A stretch of DNA of 64,000 nt from positions 4,382,501-4,446,500 of the forward strand of contig NC_018012.1 in NCBI RefSeq assembly GCF_000227745.2, given 5' to 3'. Position 1 is the stretch's first letter, and each line of letters opens with the position of its first letter. A program made the translations under genes and the position numbers. The DNA comes from Thiocystis violascens DSM 198 (GTDB lineage: Bacteria; Pseudomonadota; Gammaproteobacteria; Chromatiales; Chromatiaceae). The notes beneath the pieces were generated by a model, which saw only the letters and a program-made list of their open reading frames with translations, ran no database searches and had not been told where the DNA came from. Shown one piece after another: positions 25,944 through 34,928 of the stretch.

Positions 25944-26860
25944 ACAACAATCCGCTGCTCACGGTCGCTCTGTGCACCCATAATCATGTAGACCGATTGG
26001 AGCGCACTCTGGCCAACATCGCTGGCATACAACAGCCAAGATCATCCTGGGAATTCCTGGTCGTTGACAATGGTAGTCGTGATTTCACTCCGGAGTTTCT
26101 GCGCCAACGCATCTGGCCCGAGGATTGGTCTGTGCGCGTTGTTTGTGAAGAAAAGTTGGGTATTGCCCACGCGCGCAATCGGGCAATCGCGGAGGCTCAT
26201 GGCGAATACCTGATCTTTCTGGATGACGATGAAAATGCTGATTCTGAATGGCTCCGTGCCTATGAAAAGCTCATCGCCGAACATCGGCCCGATGCTTTCG
26301 GCGGACGCATCGAAGTATTATTTGAAGATCTGCGCCCACGTTGGCTAACTGACGAGTTGCTTGGATTTCTTGGAAAACTTGATTGGAGCGAGCAAATCAA
26401 ACCGCTAACGGATTCGAGTACCCCGCTTTATACGGGGAACTTTGGTTTTCGCCGCGCCATTGTCGAAACCATTGGCCTGTTCGACGCATCGCTGGGTCGT
26501 CGCGGTCAGGAGAACAACGGTGGCGAGGATGTCGATTTTTATCGCCGTATCTTGAGAGCGGGCCTTCAGGTTTGGTGGATGCCTGAAGCGGTGATTTATC
26601 ATCGTATACAGGCCGCTAAGCTCAAACGCAGCTACTTTCTGGATCTCCACTATCGTCAGGGACGCATGGAGGCAATCCGCAAGCGCGGCCAAGGCCCGCG
26701 GATACCGCCACCCTATTTGTTCGGGCAACTCATGCGGGCGGTCAGGGCGGTATGGAGTCAGTGGCGCCATTCGGGACGCGATGCCACCTTGCGCAAGGAA
26801 ATGAACGTGGCCTATTTTGGTGGGCAGATCCTGGGTTGGGCCTTTGGGCCACGTTCTTGA
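25940..26860 (+). CDS. GT2 family glycosyltransferase
   Basis: 306 aa. LLTVALCTHNHVDRLERTLA and WEFLVVDNGSRDFTPEFL are the GT2 start; YLIFLDDDENADSEWL (about residue 92) holds the D-x-D; EDVDFYRRILRAGLQVWWMP is the acceptor-side ED motif. This subgroup (with the genes at 26873 and 28832) shares the A-x-F-G-G-x-I ... PPxWL layout, seen here as DAFGGRIEVLFEDLRPRWL. No membrane span. Overlaps the deacetylase by 4 nt. Confidence 0.9.
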   Translation: MNNNPLLTVALCTHNHVDRLERTLANIAGIQQPRSSWEFLVVDNGSRDFTPEFLRQRIWPEDWSVRVVCEEKLGIAHARNRAIAEAHGEYLIFLDDDENADSEWLRAYEKLIAEHRPDAFGGRIEVLFEDLRPRWLTDELLGFLGKLDWSEQIKPLTDSSTPLYTGNFGFRRAIVETIGLFDASLGRRGQENNGGEDVDFYRRILRAGLQVWWMPEAVIYHRIQAAKLKRSYFLDLHYRQGRMEAIRKRGQGPRIPPPYLFGQLMRAVRAVWSQWRHSGRDATLRKEMNVAYFGGQILGWAFGPRS

Positions 26861-26872
26861 GCGACGGCAAGC

Positions 26873-27787
26873 ATGGATATCACGATTGTCATTTGTACAC
26901 ATAACCGTGAGGCACTGCTTCGCCAAACCCTGCTTAGGCTATCCCACGCCCAGCGCGCGTCTGATGCGAGCATGGATATCTTGGTAGTTGCTAATGCCTG
27001 TAACGACGGCACGCCTGCCTTCCTGGCGACGACGGAATGCGATCCGATTTGGAATGATCTGCCTCTACGCTGGATCTCGGAACTAACGCCGGGAAAATCT
27101 TATGCGCTAAATCGGGCAATCGCCGAGACCGATGCAGATGCCCTCTGTTTCATCGATGACGATCAATTCGTGGCGAGCGATTTTCTGCCGGCACTCGTAA
27201 AAGCCCTCGCCGAAAATCCAGAGTATGACATCATTTGCGGCAAGATCAGTCCTGCCTGGGATGGAAGCGAGCCGGCTTGGGTACATGAAACGGGGCGGTA
27301 TCACATTCCGATCCGTCCTTTTCCGGAATATGACTTTGGCGATGCGCCAAAAGAGATATTCTCTGGCCATAAACTCCCCAGTGGCGGCAACATTACCTTG
27401 AGGAGAGTGGCGTTCCAGCAGGTGGGCAAGTTCTCTGCCGAGTTGGGTCCACAGGGGCACAATCTTATGGGAGGAGAGGATATTGAATTCCTGCAACGCT
27501 GTCTCGCCCACGGGCATCGTATCCTTTACATGCCTACCCTACGGCAATTGCACGTAATCGAGCAGGAGCGTATGTGCAAACGTTACATGTTGCGCAAAAG
27601 CTATCTAAGATCATTTTCTTCGCAGCGCATGCAAAGTTCTCCACATGGCTTACAGCCTTATATGTTTTTGAAACTCCTGAAGCATGGATTGAACGCTTTA
27701 CTTACCCTGAATGCGAGTCGACGCTTTTATTATCTGATGCGCTTAGCTGCGACTTTCGGAGAATTAAAAGCGTCCGTGAAGACTTAA
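26873..27787 (+). CDS. GT2 family glycosyltransferase
   Basis: 304 aa. MDITIVICTHNREALLRQTL, NACNDGTPAFL, then ALCFIDDDQFVASDF (about residue 92, D-x-D) and GGEDIEFLQRCLAHGHRILY (about 202). The DIICGKISPAWDGSEPAWVH segment places it in the same subgroup as the gene before it. Twelve bases separate the two. An alternative start lies 6 codons upstream but is not needed. Confidence 0.9.
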   Translation: MDITIVICTHNREALLRQTLLRLSHAQRASDASMDILVVANACNDGTPAFLATTECDPIWNDLPLRWISELTPGKSYALNRAIAETDADALCFIDDDQFVASDFLPALVKALAENPEYDIICGKISPAWDGSEPAWVHETGRYHIPIRPFPEYDFGDAPKEIFSGHKLPSGGNITLRRVAFQQVGKFSAELGPQGHNLMGGEDIEFLQRCLAHGHRILYMPTLRQLHVIEQERMCKRYMLRKSYLRSFSSQRMQSSPHGLQPYMFLKLLKHGLNALLTLNASRRFYYLMRLAATFGELKASVKT

Positions 27788-27867
27788 GTCGAGTCTCGTC
27801 GTTGATCGTCGTCTTTTGTGCTTACGAGCTTCAGGACACTCGAAACAATATCTGAGTGAGTCTAAAC

Positions 27868-28791
27868 ATGTTCCCTAGTGTCAGTTTTACCGTCAATACC
27901 TGCATGACGGATGTCCCTTTTCTTGAGCAAACGCTAAGACATGTTTTCCGCAGCCTCGATTTCCCGTTTTCCGAGCGATTGATCGCTTACGATCCGGGCA
28001 ATCCAATGGGAAAGTATGATAGCCGCCGACGGGGCGATTCCGCCGAAATACTCGCAATTTTCGACCGCTTGTTAGCCGATGGATTAATTGATCGTGTCGA
28101 CACCGTTCCATGGAGCGAAGAACACCAAGCCGATGTTCTGATGCGTTATTTTGATCGGGATGACATTGCGCTCAAGGATTTTGACGGAGCACCTATTTAT
28201 CAATATCTCTACGCACTAGACCGATGTACGGGCGATTATATCTTCCACATGGATTCGGATATGTTGTTTCATACCACGCCAGGTATATCGTGGCTTGCGC
28301 AAGCGATTGAGATGTTGCGACGGGAGCCTCGCGTTGTATTCGCTACATGCAGAGGGGGGCCGCCTCAAGCTCGTAACCTATTGGAGCGCTTTTTAAAACG
28401 TCCGATCGGCGGAAAACCGCCAAGCTTTTGGTTCAAGGCCGAAACCTTCTCGACCCGCTATTTCCTGATGGATCGCGCGCGGTTTCAAAGTAAACTATTA
28501 CCGATCCTTCAAGCCAAATCAGCGGAACCCCTGGAAAACTCGATCACGCATACGCTCAAGCTGCGTGGACTGGAACGCTGGACCACTACTGGACTGGAAA
28601 GCTGGTCGATTCATCCCTGGAGGCACGACGACAATTATTTGACTTATTTGGACGATCTTATCTGGGCTGTCGAAAATGGCGTCTATCCGTTCGTGCGCAC
28701 AGGCTATCGCTGGGACATGCGAACCGAAAACGAGCACATTAAGGAATGGCTGGATGCCATCGCAGGCGCGGGAAGGATCAACTCACGCTGA
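27868..28791 (+). CDS. GT-A fold glycosyltransferase-like protein
   Basis: 307 aa. VSFTVNTCMTDVPFLEQTLR and the DYIFHMDSDMLFH segment (about residue 125, D-x-D) fit a GT-A glycosyltransferase, but the usual GT2 VDDGS motif is replaced by ERLIAYDPGNPMGKYD, so it belongs to a divergent branch. The late SIHPWRHDDNYLTYLDDLIW is unlike other proteins of the window. A GTG 12 bases upstream (27856) is an alternative start. Confidence 0.7.
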   Translation: MFPSVSFTVNTCMTDVPFLEQTLRHVFRSLDFPFSERLIAYDPGNPMGKYDSRRRGDSAEILAIFDRLLADGLIDRVDTVPWSEEHQADVLMRYFDRDDIALKDFDGAPIYQYLYALDRCTGDYIFHMDSDMLFHTTPGISWLAQAIEMLRREPRVVFATCRGGPPQARNLLERFLKRPIGGKPPSFWFKAETFSTRYFLMDRARFQSKLLPILQAKSAEPLENSITHTLKLRGLERWTTTGLESWSIHPWRHDDNYLTYLDDLIWAVENGVYPFVRTGYRWDMRTENEHIKEWLDAIAGAGRINSR

Positions 28792-28831
28792 AGTGTTGTG
28801 ATGCTTTATGTGAAGCGAGGTTAAAGTTACG

Positions 28832-29761
28832 GTGGATGCCTACATCGTTGTCTGTACCCGGTACTTATCATCGTGCCGACTCACTGCGCGATACGTTGCA
28901 AGCATTGCGGGTTCAACTCGGGGTACTGGATTTTATCTGGGAAGTGATTGTCTTCGATAATCGCTCGATGGATCACACAAGCAGGTCGTCGAGGAATTTC
29001 GTCGGGACTGGCCATTCCTCCGTTACGAATTCGAGGGTACGCAGGGATTGTCTCATGCCCGCAATCATGGAATTGCCTGCTCGCACGGAAGTGTACTGCT
29101 ATTCACCGATGATGACGTGCTACCTGAACCGGACTGGTTAATACGCACACTCGTTGGCTTGAAGGCGCATGGCGCCGATGCCTGCGGCGGATATATCGCG
29201 CCGATCTGGGAGATCCCGCCGCCACGCTGGTTAACCGAGCGCTTTTATGGCTTTCTCGCTGTGCGTACTGACCGCACCAACGATTACCTTATGGCCGACG
29301 CGGCTTCAGCACCCTTCGGTGCGAACATGGCATTCCGCAGGGATGTTTTTGATCTTGTTGGCATGTTCGATACGACTTGGGGCCGCAAGGGCAAGGTGCT
29401 GGCGAGCGGAGAAGATGGTGAACTGTTTGAACGCATTTTCGCGAACGGGCTCAAGGTGGTGTTTCTCGGAAATTCGCGGGTGCACCATAAAGTCGAAAGC
29501 TTTCGGTTAAATAAGCGTTATTTTCGTCGCTGGCGCATTCAGGCCAGCAAGAATCTTGCGGTCAGCCGCGGCATGTCGGGGGAGCGTCGCGAGTTCAATA
29601 TTCCGCTCTATCTGTTTCCCCAATTCCTGCGTGCGATCATCAACGCGATTGTCGGGCGATTCACCCAGCCATGCGACGAAGCATTCAATCGCGAGGTCAT
29701 TGTGTGCCATTTTCTCGGTACTTTTCTTGGGTTGTGGGAGTCGCGGACCATTAAGCCTTGA
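28832..29761 (+). pseudogene. GT2 family glycosyltransferase with two frameshifts
   Basis: Starts GTG at 28832 with VDAYIVVCTR, then near 28856-28870 the family sequence moves to the next frame (YHRADSLRDTLQALRVQLGV, LDFIWEVIVFDNRSMDH), and near 28973-28984 it returns to the first frame (QVVEEFRRDWPFLRYEFEGT) to run cleanly through LLFTDDDVLPEPDWL, the ACGGYIAPIWEIPPPRWLTE block and the EDGELFERIFANG motif to 29761. The two shifts compensate, so about 40 codons are out of phase. Either a disabled gene or two sequencing errors. A 237-aa piece from 29048 lacks the nucleotide-binding start. Confidence 0.85.
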
Positions 29762-29794
29762 GCTACCTTTAGGTTAAACTGTTTTGGATAGAAT

Positions 29795-29887
29795 ATGGAA
29801 TCATCTCAATATTTACCTTTGGTATCAGTCGTTATGATTGTCTACAAAGGCGAAGGTCAAACTTATCTATTGTGCGCTCCCCACTAA
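29795..29887 (+). pseudogene. N-terminal stub of a GT2 glycosyltransferase
   Basis: ATG 29795 opens MESSQYLPLVSVVMIVYKGE, exactly the first strand of a GT2 enzyme, and ends at TAA after 30 codons. The rest of 29888-29994 has no resemblance to a glycosyltransferase. A deletion after the first strand is the simplest reading. Confidence 0.6.
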
Positions 29888-29994
29888 TGTCCGCAATACA
29901 CTCAAGCGGGCTAAGCATCTGCTGAGATCTTCGCTCGCCAAAAACAACGGGAGCCGTTTCTAAATTCAATGCATTACCATCACAGTGGAGCACA

Positions 29995-30945
29995 ATGGCC
30001 AAGCTCTTCAATGCTTACAAGTTGCTAGACCGTGAAATCCGCGCCAAGAACATCCGTGCACTTAAGTGGGAGATGCGGGGGCTTTGGTACGATATTATCC
30101 GCCCCGCCGTACCCGATCCGGTCTTCATCGTGGGCTGTTCTCGCTCCGGCACCACCGTCACCTACGAAACCCTGGCGGCTTCTCCCCAATTGCTCAGTTT
30201 TGGCTGGGAACTTCCGCAGTTCTGGGACGGGTTGTACGGACCGCTCAACAACGGCTGGGAGTCCGAGGCGGCGGGCGCCGACCAGGCGCGCCCCGAGCAT
30301 CGAAAAGCCGCGCTGCGCTATTTCTATCAGCGGCTCGGGGTCGGCCAGGTTCTGGACAAGACCTGCATCAACGTGATGCGCATCCCCTATCTGTACCGGC
30401 TGTTTCCACAAGCGAAATTCGTCTTTATTCAACGCGACGGCCGGGACAATATCAGTTCCATGATGGATGGCTGGCGCATGGGCCGTACCGATGGCCGTTT
30501 CGAGTTGTCGCAGTTTTTCGGCCCCTTTCCCGATCCCGTGGCCATTCAGGGCGGGGAATTTACCGAGTGGGCCTTTTTCGTGCCGCCTGGCTGGCGCGAC
30601 TATAACCGCGCCAGTCTGGAAGAGGTCTGCGCTTTCCAGTGGATCTCCGCCAACCGGCTGGCGCTGGAGGCAAAACCGCGCATTCCCCCGGAGCAGTGGA
30701 TCCATCTGCGTTACGAAGACATCTTCGAGCGGCCCGTCGAGATGTTTCGGGATGCCTATGAGCGGCTCGGCATGCCCTTTACGTTGGAGATTCGGGAGCG
30801 CTGCGCCAATCTGCAACCGACTAGTGTCGTGAAGGGCGCCCCTAAGAAACAGAAGTGGAAAGCACACAATCCCGAGGCCATCGAGCGCATCCTGCCGATG
30901 ATCCGTCCCATGATGCGGGAACTGGGCTATGACCCGGACGACTGA
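29995..30945 (+). CDS. Sulfotransferase family protein
   Basis: 316 aa. The PAPS-binding 5'-phosphosulfate loop is PVFIVGCSRSGTTVTYETLA (about residues 42-61) and the 3'-phosphate loop FIQRDGRDNISSMMDG (about 144). It should transfer sulfate from PAPS to a hydroxyl or amino group of the glycan, giving an acidic polysaccharide. No signal peptide or membrane anchor, so cytoplasmic. Overlaps the following GT2 gene by 17 nt. Confidence 0.86.
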   Translation: MAKLFNAYKLLDREIRAKNIRALKWEMRGLWYDIIRPAVPDPVFIVGCSRSGTTVTYETLAASPQLLSFGWELPQFWDGLYGPLNNGWESEAAGADQARPEHRKAALRYFYQRLGVGQVLDKTCINVMRIPYLYRLFPQAKFVFIQRDGRDNISSMMDGWRMGRTDGRFELSQFFGPFPDPVAIQGGEFTEWAFFVPPGWRDYNRASLEEVCAFQWISANRLALEAKPRIPPEQWIHLRYEDIFERPVEMFRDAYERLGMPFTLEIRERCANLQPTSVVKGAPKKQKWKAHNPEAIERILPMIRPMMRELGYDPDD

Positions 30946-31834
30946 ATCGCCGGCGGTCAGCGTCGTCATCCCCGCCTACAATGCCGCCTGGTGCGTGGGC
31001 AAGGCGATCGACAGCGTGCTCGCCCAGGATTTTCGCGATCTTGAATTGATTGTGGTGGACGATGGCAGCATGGATGATACCCCGGCTGTTCTGGAGGCTT
31101 ACGGCGACGCGATCCGTGTCGTACAGAAGTCCAACGGGGGGCTGTCGAGCGCCCGCAATGCAGGGATCGATGCGGCGCGTGGAGAACTGGTCGCCTTCCT
31201 GGACGCCGACGACTGGTGGCTGCCCGGCAAACTCGGTTGTCAGGTCGCGTTGATGCGCGATCAACCCGATCTGGGATTCAGCTCAACGGCCGCGCGGGTG
31301 GAAGATCCGGGCGGAAATCTCCTGAACATCTGGACTTGCGCCCATTGGGAAGGGTCATTTTTGGTGCACCTGTTTCGCAACCCAGCCGATGTCGCGGGCA
31401 GCGGTTCGGCCGTCATCGCCAGGCACGCGCTCTTCGCGCGCACCGGAGGCTTCGATGAAACCCTGCGCAGCCTTGAGGATATCGACATGTGGATGCGGCT
31501 GGCGTCCGTCTCCGGTTATGCTTGCCTGCAAGAACCCTTGGCCGTTGTACTCAAGCGTCCCGACAGCATGAGCCGCAATCTCGATGTCATGCGGGAAGCC
31601 GCGATTCGGGTCATGAAGAAGAATAGGCATCTTCTGCCAAGCGGTCTCCAGGGAAGCTATTGGCGTGCCTGCATGGCGGCTATTCACGGCGATTATGCGA
31701 AGTGGTGTTGTCGCGCCGGTCGACGTGGCGCGGCACTCATGGATGTCGCATGGATTTTTCGGCTGGCGCCACTGGCGCGGGGGCGGCTGGGTTTGGGATT
31801 GCTCAAAGAGATGCTGCTGAATCGGCCGTTATGA
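30929..31834 (+). CDS. GT2 family glycosyltransferase
   Basis: 301 aa. VSVVIPAYNAAWCVGKAIDS, LELIVVDDGSMDDTPAVL and ELVAFLDADDWWLPGKL (about residue 84, D-x-D) are classical; GGFDETLRSLEDIDMWMRLA (about 172) carries the acceptor-side ED. Starts inside the end of the sulfotransferase gene, which suggests the two act together. Last GC-rich gene before the second AT-rich island. Confidence 0.92.
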   Translation: MTRTTESPAVSVVIPAYNAAWCVGKAIDSVLAQDFRDLELIVVDDGSMDDTPAVLEAYGDAIRVVQKSNGGLSSARNAGIDAARGELVAFLDADDWWLPGKLGCQVALMRDQPDLGFSSTAARVEDPGGNLLNIWTCAHWEGSFLVHLFRNPADVAGSGSAVIARHALFARTGGFDETLRSLEDIDMWMRLASVSGYACLQEPLAVVLKRPDSMSRNLDVMREAAIRVMKKNRHLLPSGLQGSYWRACMAAIHGDYAKWCCRAGRRGAALMDVAWIFRLAPLARGRLGLGLLKEMLLNRPL

Positions 31835-31977
31835 GAGAGAAAAATTCTACCCGTTATTCCAAACGCACCTCTTTGCTTTTTTGCTGATCGATGTCTTGTC
31901 ATGCTTAATGACGCTTATTCTCGACAATACATTTAATCTATCGGATAACTTCAACACTCGGATTTGGTGGATATATT

Positions 31978-32886
31978 GTGACGACACATTTAGAACAATA
32001 TTTGACACAGTATTGCGGTAGCGAAGTTGTTTATTTCCCAAATCCTGGTAATGCTGGTGATTCGGTAATAGCTACTGCTACTTACCAAATTTTCGATAAA
32101 ATTGGTTTAAGTTATGAGACGCCAAAGTTCGGAGGATGTGATTTACATGATCGAATCGTTATCTACGGGGGGGGCGGTAATCTTGTAGGGCAAAGCACTT
32201 ACTCAGCTCGCGTTGCCAAAGATGCTTGCAAATTAGCAAAACGCTTGGTGATTTTGCCACATACAATCAAGTCTGTGACGCCTATCATTGAGGATTTTGG
32301 GAGAAATGTAGACGTTATATGCCGTGAGCCTGTTTCCTATAATTATGTCAAAAAAATTTCTAGCTTGGCAAATGTATATTTAATGGATGATGTGGCATTT
32401 AGCCTAGATGTGCGAAATGTTCTTGAAGACGAGATTATACTGTCTCGCTTGGAAAGATTTGTATCTTATGCTATCAACAAAACCTTTACTCATATTGCTA
32501 CGCCATCTTTCGATAATGTGATTCGATCTATTCTGGTCGATAGAAATTTCAAGAAATTGCAGTTTTCTTTTGGGACGGGGGAAGTCTATTGCTTTCGCAC
32601 TGACCCTGAGAAAACCAGTCTGGAGATTCCGGAAGAGAATATTGATATATCGGCCTTTTTTCAATTTGGAGTCGAAACTAAAGATGTAGCTTATCTTTCC
32701 GCGCGAGCCGTCTTAAGTTTCTTGGCTAACTTTAAAACTGTTCATACAAACCGGCTACATATTGCGATATCCGCAGCTTTATTAGGGCTCGAAGTGAAAT
32801 TTTATGCCAATAATTATTACAAATGTCGTGCTGTATATAATTTTTCCATGGAGGGTCGCTTCCCTAACGTGCATTGGATGGGATAA
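31978..32886 (+). CDS. Polysaccharide pyruvyltransferase-like protein
   Basis: 302 aa from a GTG start. VVYFPNPGNAGDSVIATATY and IVIYGGGGNLVGQSTYSARV (about residue 60) followed by RLVILPHTIKSV resemble the WcaK/ExoV pyruvyltransferase family; TNRLHIAISAALLGLEVKFY (about 258) is the equivalent of the conserved late histidine segment. Pyruvylation would add negative charge to the sugar. Strongly AT-rich with different codon use from its neighbours, so probably imported with the next two genes. The gap 31835-31977 shows nothing. Confidence 0.75.
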   Translation: MTTHLEQYLTQYCGSEVVYFPNPGNAGDSVIATATYQIFDKIGLSYETPKFGGCDLHDRIVIYGGGGNLVGQSTYSARVAKDACKLAKRLVILPHTIKSVTPIIEDFGRNVDVICREPVSYNYVKKISSLANVYLMDDVAFSLDVRNVLEDEIILSRLERFVSYAINKTFTHIATPSFDNVIRSILVDRNFKKLQFSFGTGEVYCFRTDPEKTSLEIPEENIDISAFFQFGVETKDVAYLSARAVLSFLANFKTVHTNRLHIAISAALLGLEVKFYANNYYKCRAVYNFSMEGRFPNVHWMG

Positions 32887-33086
32887 CCAAGATAGTTTCC
32901 GGCAAACATGGGAGGCGTGATCCGTTCTTGATAATTCCTTTGCCCTCGCTTGAAAAAGGCTTTTCAGAAAATGATCAGATTAAATTTTAATCGACTTGAA
33001 TTTATTGCTTAGGTTTAAGAGTCAATCCTAGCGGGTAATTCACTTCTTATCATGCCATCAGCCAATTATAATGCAAAAAGGAAGTC

Positions 33087-34031
33087 ATGAAAAATCTCAT
33101 TGATCAGGTTGCTCGGAAATTCAATCGTGCTCGTTTTCTTAATGTTGCATCTAAAATTCTAGCGACACCTCCGCTTGCACTTGGACATGATAACGGAGCA
33201 GTGGTCGCGACCATGCTGCAGCACAAAGATATGCTAATGTATTTATTGGCTCTTAAGTCTTTTGCACGATGGATCCCCGTCTCTCGGGTTGTGGTGGTAA
33301 ATGACGGTAGTCTAGGCTCCGAAGACCTTCGAATACTGGCAGCGCATGTGCCTGGTATCAAGCTGCTTGCCCTCGAAAAATTCCGTAGCGATCAGTGTCC
33401 TGTCGGAGGCTGCTGGGAGCGCCTGCTTGCCATTACGGAACTTACGCGCGAAGCGTATGTAATTCAATTAGACGCAGATACTCTGACGCTCGGCGATCTA
33501 GCCGAGGTGCGTGAACACGTTCAAGTGGCCCGACCATTCACGATTGCTACCTGGGATAAACAGGAAATCGAACCGATGGCGATGGCTACTGAAAGTGCAA
33601 AAGAATCCCTGTCTCGCCACCCGAATAAACATGTCCAGTTGGTAACGGAGGCAAGCTTCGCTCAGCTTACGGATTATCAAAACCTGAATTATGTTCGGGG
33701 CTGTGCTGGTTTTATGGGATTTGCATCAGGCAGTCTTGACCGTCGCATTATTGAATGTTTTTCCAAAGAGATTCGCTCGATTGTTGGTCCAGTTTGGGAA
33801 ACTTGGGGTAGCGAACAGGTCATGGCAAACATTATGCTCGCGAACGCACCTGACGCGGTGGTATTGCCGCACCCACGTTATTGCGACTGTAATCGAATTT
33901 TGGAGAAAGAGACTAAATTCGTTCATTTTATCGGAAGTTGCCGTTTTAGCGATAAGACTTATATACGCATGGCTCAAAAGGTGACTACTGATTTGTTAAT
34001 TATAGCAGGGTACTTACCAAAATCGCCATAA
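33087..34031 (+). CDS. GT-A-like glycosyltransferase, uncharacterised
   Basis: 314 aa. ALKSFARWIPVSRVVVVNDG and EAYVIQLDADTLTLGDL (about residue 130, D-x-D) support a GT-A fold, but I cannot assign a family; PVGGCWERLLAITEL and YVRGCAGFMGFASGSLDRRI are distinctive. A good AAGGAAG site precedes ATG 33087. The stop codon lies within the 9-bp tandem repeat at 34022. The 200-nt gap before it is AT-rich and empty. Confidence 0.65.
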   Translation: MKNLIDQVARKFNRARFLNVASKILATPPLALGHDNGAVVATMLQHKDMLMYLLALKSFARWIPVSRVVVVNDGSLGSEDLRILAAHVPGIKLLALEKFRSDQCPVGGCWERLLAITELTREAYVIQLDADTLTLGDLAEVREHVQVARPFTIATWDKQEIEPMAMATESAKESLSRHPNKHVQLVTEASFAQLTDYQNLNYVRGCAGFMGFASGSLDRRIIECFSKEIRSIVGPVWETWGSEQVMANIMLANAPDAVVLPHPRYCDCNRILEKETKFVHFIGSCRFSDKTYIRMAQKVTTDLLIIAGYLPKSP

Positions 34032-34080
34032 TCGCCATAATCGCCATAATCGCCATAATCGCCATAATCGCCATAATCGA
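34022..34080 (+). repeat. 9-bp tandem repeat across a stop codon
   Basis: Six full copies of ATCGCCATA (34022-34075) and a partial seventh. The stop of the preceding gene (TAA 34029-34031) is formed by the first two units. The next start is 25 bp after the last full unit. Copy number could change by slippage without altering the protein, but it would change the distance between the two genes. Confidence 0.95.
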
Positions 34081-34100
34081 GTTAATGGTGGATAAATCTA

Positions 34101-34928
34101 ATGAACATTAGTGGCTCAATTGATACTTTTATCGGTGACCAGAAGCTCTATTGGAGATTTGATCGATGGCTTCGCGAAATCGGTCGATCACAAGGGTTTT
34201 TCTTCCGCAATAAGCGTGGCCTCGCACCTCCCGGACGCACACTCATATTCTGTACTTCATATATCAACGACGTGATGCGTTACAAACGTTGGATCGATTA
34301 TTTTTATCCTAAGCTTGATGCTTACGGTGCGGAAAACTTATTTCTGATTAATGATGGTCCGGACAACATTGATTTTGATAGTCGTCTTTCTTGTATACAG
34401 GCGGCGGCAATGCCATGCATACTGCCAAGTAGCCTGAATATCATCGCTTTTGAAGAGCGGCTCGGCAGGCCAGCCCGTTTTTCTTATCCAGGTTGGTGGC
34501 GCAGTTTTACTTTTTCCGTTCGGATTGCGCGACAATACGGTTTCAAGAAGATCATCCACATTGAATCTGATGCCTACGTCCTTAGCCAAAGACTTACTAA
34601 CTATATTAGATGCATAAATTGCGGATGGACAGTCTTGTGGTCTCCAACCTATCGGTTCCCGGAGACGGCGGTGCAGATCATCTGCGAAGATGCATTTCCT
34701 GCTATCGAGCGGATCGCGAGTATGGGATCTGCTTGCTTTCGAGAACTCAACCGGCCTGCTGAATATCTGCTTCCGTTCGATAAGGTGGAAAGCCGTTTCC
34801 ATGGTGATCGGTGTGGCGTAATTGACCGGAATACGAGCTTGCAAGGATATGACTATCTTGCGCAGGTACCTACAAGCTGGTCAGTTGTTCAGCAAATGAC
34901 ACGCCTTTCTAAATCCATTCATGTCTAA
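34101..34928 (+). CDS. Glycosyltransferase-like protein, uncharacterised
   Basis: 275 aa. PPGRTLIFCTSYINDVMRYK, NLFLINDGPDNIDF and GFKKIIHIESDAYVLSQRL (about residue 154, with E-S-D in the place of D-x-D) suggest a GT-A-like sugar-binding fold. No family recognised. The gene is moderately AT-rich and overlaps the CapA-like gene by 8 nt. Function in the glycan locus is inferred from position only. Confidence 0.6.
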   Translation: MNISGSIDTFIGDQKLYWRFDRWLREIGRSQGFFFRNKRGLAPPGRTLIFCTSYINDVMRYKRWIDYFYPKLDAYGAENLFLINDGPDNIDFDSRLSCIQAAAMPCILPSSLNIIAFEERLGRPARFSYPGWWRSFTFSVRIARQYGFKKIIHIESDAYVLSQRLTNYIRCINCGWTVLWSPTYRFPETAVQIICEDAFPAIERIASMGSACFRELNRPAEYLLPFDKVESRFHGDRCGVIDRNTSLQGYDYLAQVPTSWSVVQQMTRLSKSIHV

